Of a DNA stretch of 64,000 nt, positions 59,625 through 64,000 are shown piece by piece. A program made the position numbers and the translations under genes. Within the stretch, counting starts at the first letter, position 1, and every line of letters starts with the position of its first letter. This DNA comes from Corylus avellana (lineage: Eukaryota > Streptophyta > Magnoliopsida > Fagales > Betulaceae). Where the stretch lies: positions 29,380,813-29,444,812 of the forward strand of contig NC_081541.1 in the NCBI RefSeq assembly GCF_901000735.1, read 5' to 3'. The notes beneath the pieces were generated by a model. That model had not been told where the DNA came from. It saw nothing but the letters and a program-made list of their open reading frames with translations, and searched no databases.

Positions 59625-62040
59625 ATGGCAATAGAAGGAGGAAAGATAGGAATTGAAAAATTCAACGACACAGATTTTGGGTACTGGAAGGTGCAGATTG
59701 AAGATATTTTTTATGGAAAAGACCTCTATCAACCTCTTTTGGGAGAACAACCCAACGACATGGATGATATCGAGTGGGCTCTGCTTGATTGTAAAGCCCT
59801 CAGGCTATCATTGTCAAAATCAGTTGCATACAACGTTGTAAAGGAGAAGACCACAGCAGATCTAATGGCAGCTTTATCAGGTATGTATGAAAGACCGTCG
59901 GCTAACAACAAAGTGCATTTGATGAAGAAATTGTTCAACCTAAAGATGGTAGAAGGGGCTTCAGTGGCACATCATCTCAATGAGTTTAACACCATCACAA
60001 ATCAATTGTCTTCGGTGGAAATTGATTTTGATGATGAGGTTTGCGCATTGATCGTCTTGGCATATTTGCCAAATAGCTGGGAAGCAGTGAGGATGGTTGT
60101 GAGTAACTCTGTAGGAAAGAGTAAACTGAGCTATGAAGACGTCAGGGATTTGATTCTTAGTGAAGAAATTCGCAGAAGAGATGCGGGTGAAGCCTCTTGT
60201 TCTGGAACTGCTTTAAACCTCAAGACTCGTGGCAGAGGACAAGACAAAAACTCTGGTCAAGGCAAATCAAATTCCAGAAAAGGGAGAAGCAAATCCAGAT
60301 TCGGACAACAAACTGAGTGTTGGAACTATGGCAAGACTGGCCACTATAAGAAGAATTGCAGGGAACTACGGAAGGTGACTGAGAATGATTATGCAAACGT
60401 AGAGACAGAAGAAGTATATGATGCCCTACTTCTCTCTGTTCACAATCCACTTGATTCTTGGGTCTTAGACTCAGGAGTATCTTTTCATACGACAGCGATC
60501 CGTGAAATTCTCGAGAACTATGTTGGTGGAGATTTTGGGAAGGTGTATTTGGCTGACAGAATGGCCCTGGGTGTTGTGGACCTAGGCGATGTTCGCATTA
60601 GAGTTTACAGTGACTCGGTATGGAACCTACAGAAGGTCAGGCATATTCCGGAGCTGAAGAAGAACTTGATTTCAGTAGGACAGCTTGATGAGGGAGGGCA
60701 TTCAATTCATTTTCATAGTGGAAAGTGGAAGGTCAGCAAGGGAGCTAGATTTTGGCTCGTGGTCATAAGACGGGTTCTCTCTATATGACTACGAATAGTA
60801 ACGATATAGTTGCTGTTGCAGATATGGGTGTTGACTCAAAATTATGGCACCTAAGGCTTGGGCACATGAACTAGAAAGAGATGAAAGTACTTATGTCAAA
60901 GGGAAACTATCGGAGTTGAAGTCAGTTAAGTCTGATTTGTGTGAAGGCTGTATTCTAGCGAAGCAGAAGAATGCGAGTTTTGCAGAAGTTGGCAAAGCAC
61001 CTAAGCTTGGAAAGCTGGAGCTAGTACACACGGATTTGTGGGGTCCCGCACCAGTGGCATCTCTTGTAGGCTCGCAGTATTACATCACATTTATTGATGA
61101 CTCAAGCAAGAAGGTATGAGTTTATTTCTTGAAAAGTAAATCTGATTTATTTGAGACTTTTAAGAAATGGAAGGCCATGGTTGAGACTGAAACAGGCTTG
61201 AAGCTTAAGTGTTTGAGATCATAAAATGGAGGAGAATACACAGATGGTGAGTTCAATCAGTTCTGTACAGTGAATGGGATCAGAATTGAGAAAATCATCT
61301 CGAGAATGCCGCAGCAGAATGGCGTAGCTAAGTGCATGAACAGAACTTTCAATGAGCGTGCTAGGAGTATGAGGTTGCATGCTGGGTTACCAAAGACTTT
61401 CTGGGTTGATGCTGTGAACACTGTTGCATATCTGATAAATAGAAGGTCTTCCATTCCCTTGAGCCATAGACTACCGGAAGAAGTCTGGAGTGGAAAAGAG
61501 GTAAATCTTTCACATTTGAAAATTTTTTGTTGTGCTTCGTATATCCTTGTTGAGTCTGATCCTCGGAGTAAAGTATATGGTAAATCTAGTAAGTGTTTCT
61601 TCATTGGATATGGAGATGAGGCCTTCGGTTATTGATTTTAGGATGATCAAAATTGGAAGATCATTAAAAGTCGGAATGTGACCTTTGATGAATGTGCTAT
61701 GTACAAGGATGGGTCAGGTGCAGAACCTGAAGTTACAGAGCAGGAACCGAAAATGTCTAAGTTTGTTAACTTAGATGATCTTTCTGAAAGTACAGTACAG
61801 AAAGAGAAACAATTTGTGGAGGTGGAGCTTGATGAACAGTGTTCACTCACAAATGAATATGATGACGAAGAATCTTCAAGAGACTTACAGCACCGGGAAG
61901 AGTATTATTCTTTAACAAGAGGCAAAGAGAAACGTGATCGAAAAGCAACAAAAAGGTATAGCTTTGAGGATATGGTTTCTTTTGCACTGATAGCTAGTAG
62001 TGGAGATCTATCGTCTGTTCAGAATGGTATACTGAAATAG
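59625..62040 (+). pseudogene. Ty1/copia gag-protease-integrase, truncated before RT
   Basis: The start is taken at the ATG 59625 (MAIEGGKIGIEKFN), 21 bp after the primer site. Gag of the UBN2 type includes YWKVQIEDIFYGKDLYQPL and YERPSANNKVHLMKKLF. The zinc knuckle reads CWNYGKTGHYKKNC, with Tyr in place of the second Cys. The protease motif is WVLDSGVSFHTT. After a frameshift near 60755 the integrase region appears: LWHLRLGHM, CEGCILAKQKN, HTDLWGPAPV, FIDDSSKKV, and MPQQNGVAKCMNRTFNERAR. Stops at about 60871, 61117, 61222 and 61633 interrupt it. Sequence ends at 62040 in the acidic linker; reverse transcriptase, RNase H and the 3' LTR are missing. Confidence 0.9.
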
Positions 62041-62350
62041 GTGGAGTTACTACAAAGAGTACTGTCGCAGATGGGTGCGAGTGCAGGAGTGGAGGGCTCG
62101 AGTGCAGCTTGCTGAATTCCTGTTGGAGTGCGTACTTGAGCTTGATCGCACGCGATCTGCACTTGATCGCAGTCACAAAGATGGGCAGCTACAGTCCTGA
62201 ATGAAAAACTCAACAGTACCAAAATAAAACACACACAAAAAATAAAAATAAATTAATTAATTAAATTAGAACCGTAAAATAAAGAAAAATAAAAAAAAAA
62301 TAAAAATTAAGCCAAAATTATTCCTTAAAATTTGATAATGAAACCGTTAA
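62041..62350. other. Junction region, no gene seen
   Basis: Contains TGATCGCACGCGATCTGC and CTCGAGTGCAG text similar to 63450-63480, suggesting it belongs to the same LTR-type element. No coding sequence is supported. Confidence 0.4.
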
Positions 62351-63680
62351 GCAGTCCCCGGCAACGGCGTAAAAAATTGATGTGGTATTTTAGTGACCAA
62401 AAATATCAATTATAAAAATAACAACTCACATTAGGACAAATCTTTATAGGATACAGCTATAGAGAGGGTATCAAACTTCAAGGACTGCAGGGGTTTTGTT
62501 ATCAATTTGAAAGATCAAAATTAACTTAATTAAAAAGAGAATTGATTTGATTTTCTTTAAAACTAAAATGCATGAAAATAAAAGAGATTTAAAATAAGAG
62601 AGAGAGTGTAGGGTATTGACTTCACCTCTATCCGCACAACAATAGCTAATCATAATTAATCCAAGAAATTCATTTTATGCATGTTATAAATAAACAAGAA
62701 ACTACCTTATTAAAGAATAAGCATAATCTATCTTCGGTTGGCACGGATTGTCTACCTAACCACTAAGATGGGTACGACTCGTCTTCCCTAGGTATAAATT
62801 ATCAAATTCTTTAACATGATACATATAATCAATGAATAAGTGTAACTCATCTTCGGTTGGCACGGACTGTCTACCTAAATTACACAAAACTAGAGTGTAG
62901 TACAATCCGTCTTTCCTAGGCATAGTTTATCAAATCCTATTGATCATATGTCAATTAAACCCATTGTATAACCATCATCCTCATAATCATAGAAAACAAG
63001 AATGATTTGATTTCAATAAAAGTAAAATACTTTCTAAGACAAGAGAAGAATTTCACAAGTATTGATTTTAGAATTTAAGAACAATTGCATTTAATAATTA
63101 AAAACAGAATCAAAAGATAGCAATTCTCATAGTTATACAATTAATATGCATAAATTGAAAATCTAGAAATTAAATACAATCAAACCATTGTGCTTAGATA
63201 GGGTTACATTAACACCCCACGAAGGGGTTTAGCTGCTCATGATCTTCTAAGCTCCAAAGACAATTTTTCGATTTCTAGCTCTAGGAAGCGGTGTGTCTAT
63301 TTATAATGTTTAGCCTATTTATAAGGATTAGGAGAACCCTAAAAACCTTAGGAAAATCAAAATTCAGTCTCCCAGTCCAATTGGGAGACCTAGAAAAATT
63401 TTCCTTATCAATTTCGAACTCCTTTTTGTCTCTGCCGCCTATGTGCGCTCGAGTGCATTGTAGCTGCGCTCGAGCATACTATAGCTACAGTAACTTTGCT
63501 ACAATACTTCAAATGCATTTTGAGCCCAAAATCAATAATTTTCTTGTATCTTTATTAAACACCTAAAAACACAAAAAAAAAAAAAAATAACAAAATCAAA
63601 TAAATAACAACACTAAGGATTTAACATATGAAAATTAAGGGACTTGAATGTGCAACATTCGGCACTTATTAATAACTTAG
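62351..63680 (-). mobile_element. LTR of a Gypsy-like retrotransposon, minus strand
   Basis: On the minus strand ACGCCGTTGCCGGGGACTGC (62354-62373) resembles the GGCGCCGTTGCCGGGGA primer-site region of plant Athila/Tat-type Gypsy elements, directly after a CA-ended stretch. Upstream of it (higher coordinates) lies LTR-like sequence with TATAAATAG boxes on the minus strand at about 63299 and 63317. A tandem duplication of about 120 bp (62718-62957) carries CTTCGGTTGGCACGGA in both copies. No coding region is in the window. Confidence 0.5.
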
Positions 63681-64000
63681 AGCATATATATACATCCATT
63701 AGGAGTGTTTGACATAATAAAATACACATGCTATCATATAACATCTAGTTAAACATACCATCAAGGCGTCCCATATATCCTCATTCGTACGCTCCGGTAC
63801 CTTTGTCTAATCGTCCCGTATTCAAACATAATTTCCGCTCCTTATGATCATACCGGTCATTTGTCTAAACCTCATAGCGCTAAATCCTACGGGCTGCCAT
63901 GAACTATTGTACTCGAGTACGATCCTTTTCCTGGCGAGGACCCCCGGCAACCTGTATGAGTCGGTAATGGTGAACACCCCTAAACAGGTGCTTCAATCTA
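63681..64000. other. Window end, repeat-like sequence
   Basis: No gene. Sequence with GGCGTCCCATATATCC and CCTGGCGAGGACCCCCGG looks like untranslated LTR material, but I cannot assign it. Confidence 0.3.

Overview
This window is nuclear DNA from a flowering plant, most likely a dicot. The evidence is low-GC intergenic sequence with spliced genes, plant-type transposons (CACTA with TNP2 and Transposase_24 genes, PIF/Harbinger, MULE with a PB1-like domain, zf-TTF hAT, Ty1/copia, a DUF4283/zf-CCHC_4 LINE), and fragments of a calcium-dependent protein kinase (CDPK) and of plant histone H3.3. The species cannot be named from the sequence. Nearly all of the window is nested and decayed mobile DNA. 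Only one compact host gene looks intact (45511-45879). Four assembly gaps are present (3889-3988, 30607-31105, 33452-33600, 46792-46891).

Layout. 1-3300: intergenic DNA, then CDPK-like gene-fragment blocks A and B on the minus strand. 3660-3888: one arm of a terminal-inverted-repeat (TIR) element ending at a gap. 4031-12370: a broken minus-strand LINE with ORF1, endonuclease, reverse transcriptase, zf-RVT and RNase H. It carries an internal tandem duplication, a solo LTR (7534-9191) with a perfect 5-bp target-site duplication, and an unidentified element (10116-11382). About 12400-23420: a large CACTA element with decayed tnp2 and tnpA-like genes and arrays of a GACGTG motif near both ends. 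23459-31400: gene-fragment blocks E and C, interrupted by several foldback MITEs. 32165-43625: three nested inverted-repeat elements, the innermost a 9.7-kb PIF/Harbinger with Myb/SANT, DDE transposase and an opposite-strand zf-GRF gene. 44016-44720: a histone H3.3 fragment joined to a CDPK-like 3' untranslated sequence. 45511-45879: the small host gene. 45910-53839: a composite hAT/MULE/hAT insertion just downstream of its stop codon. 56060-58834: block D, which keeps recognisable CDPK C-terminal coding sequence. 58835-62040: 5' half of a Ty1/copia element. 62350-64000: LTR-type sequence with a Gypsy-like primer site on the minus strand.

How it fits together. No operon-like cooperation is expected here. 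The main story is structural. A gene fragment (promoter, 5' leader, N-terminal exon, C-terminal exon, 3' UTR) recurs at least five times, mostly in the same orientation, and transposons have pushed the copies apart. Target-site duplications let several insertions be ordered in time. The most informative case is the composite hAT, whose outer flanks match each other while its inner end sits inside a MULE gene. That pattern points to recombination between nested hAT copies, or to a mis-assembly at the neighbouring gap.
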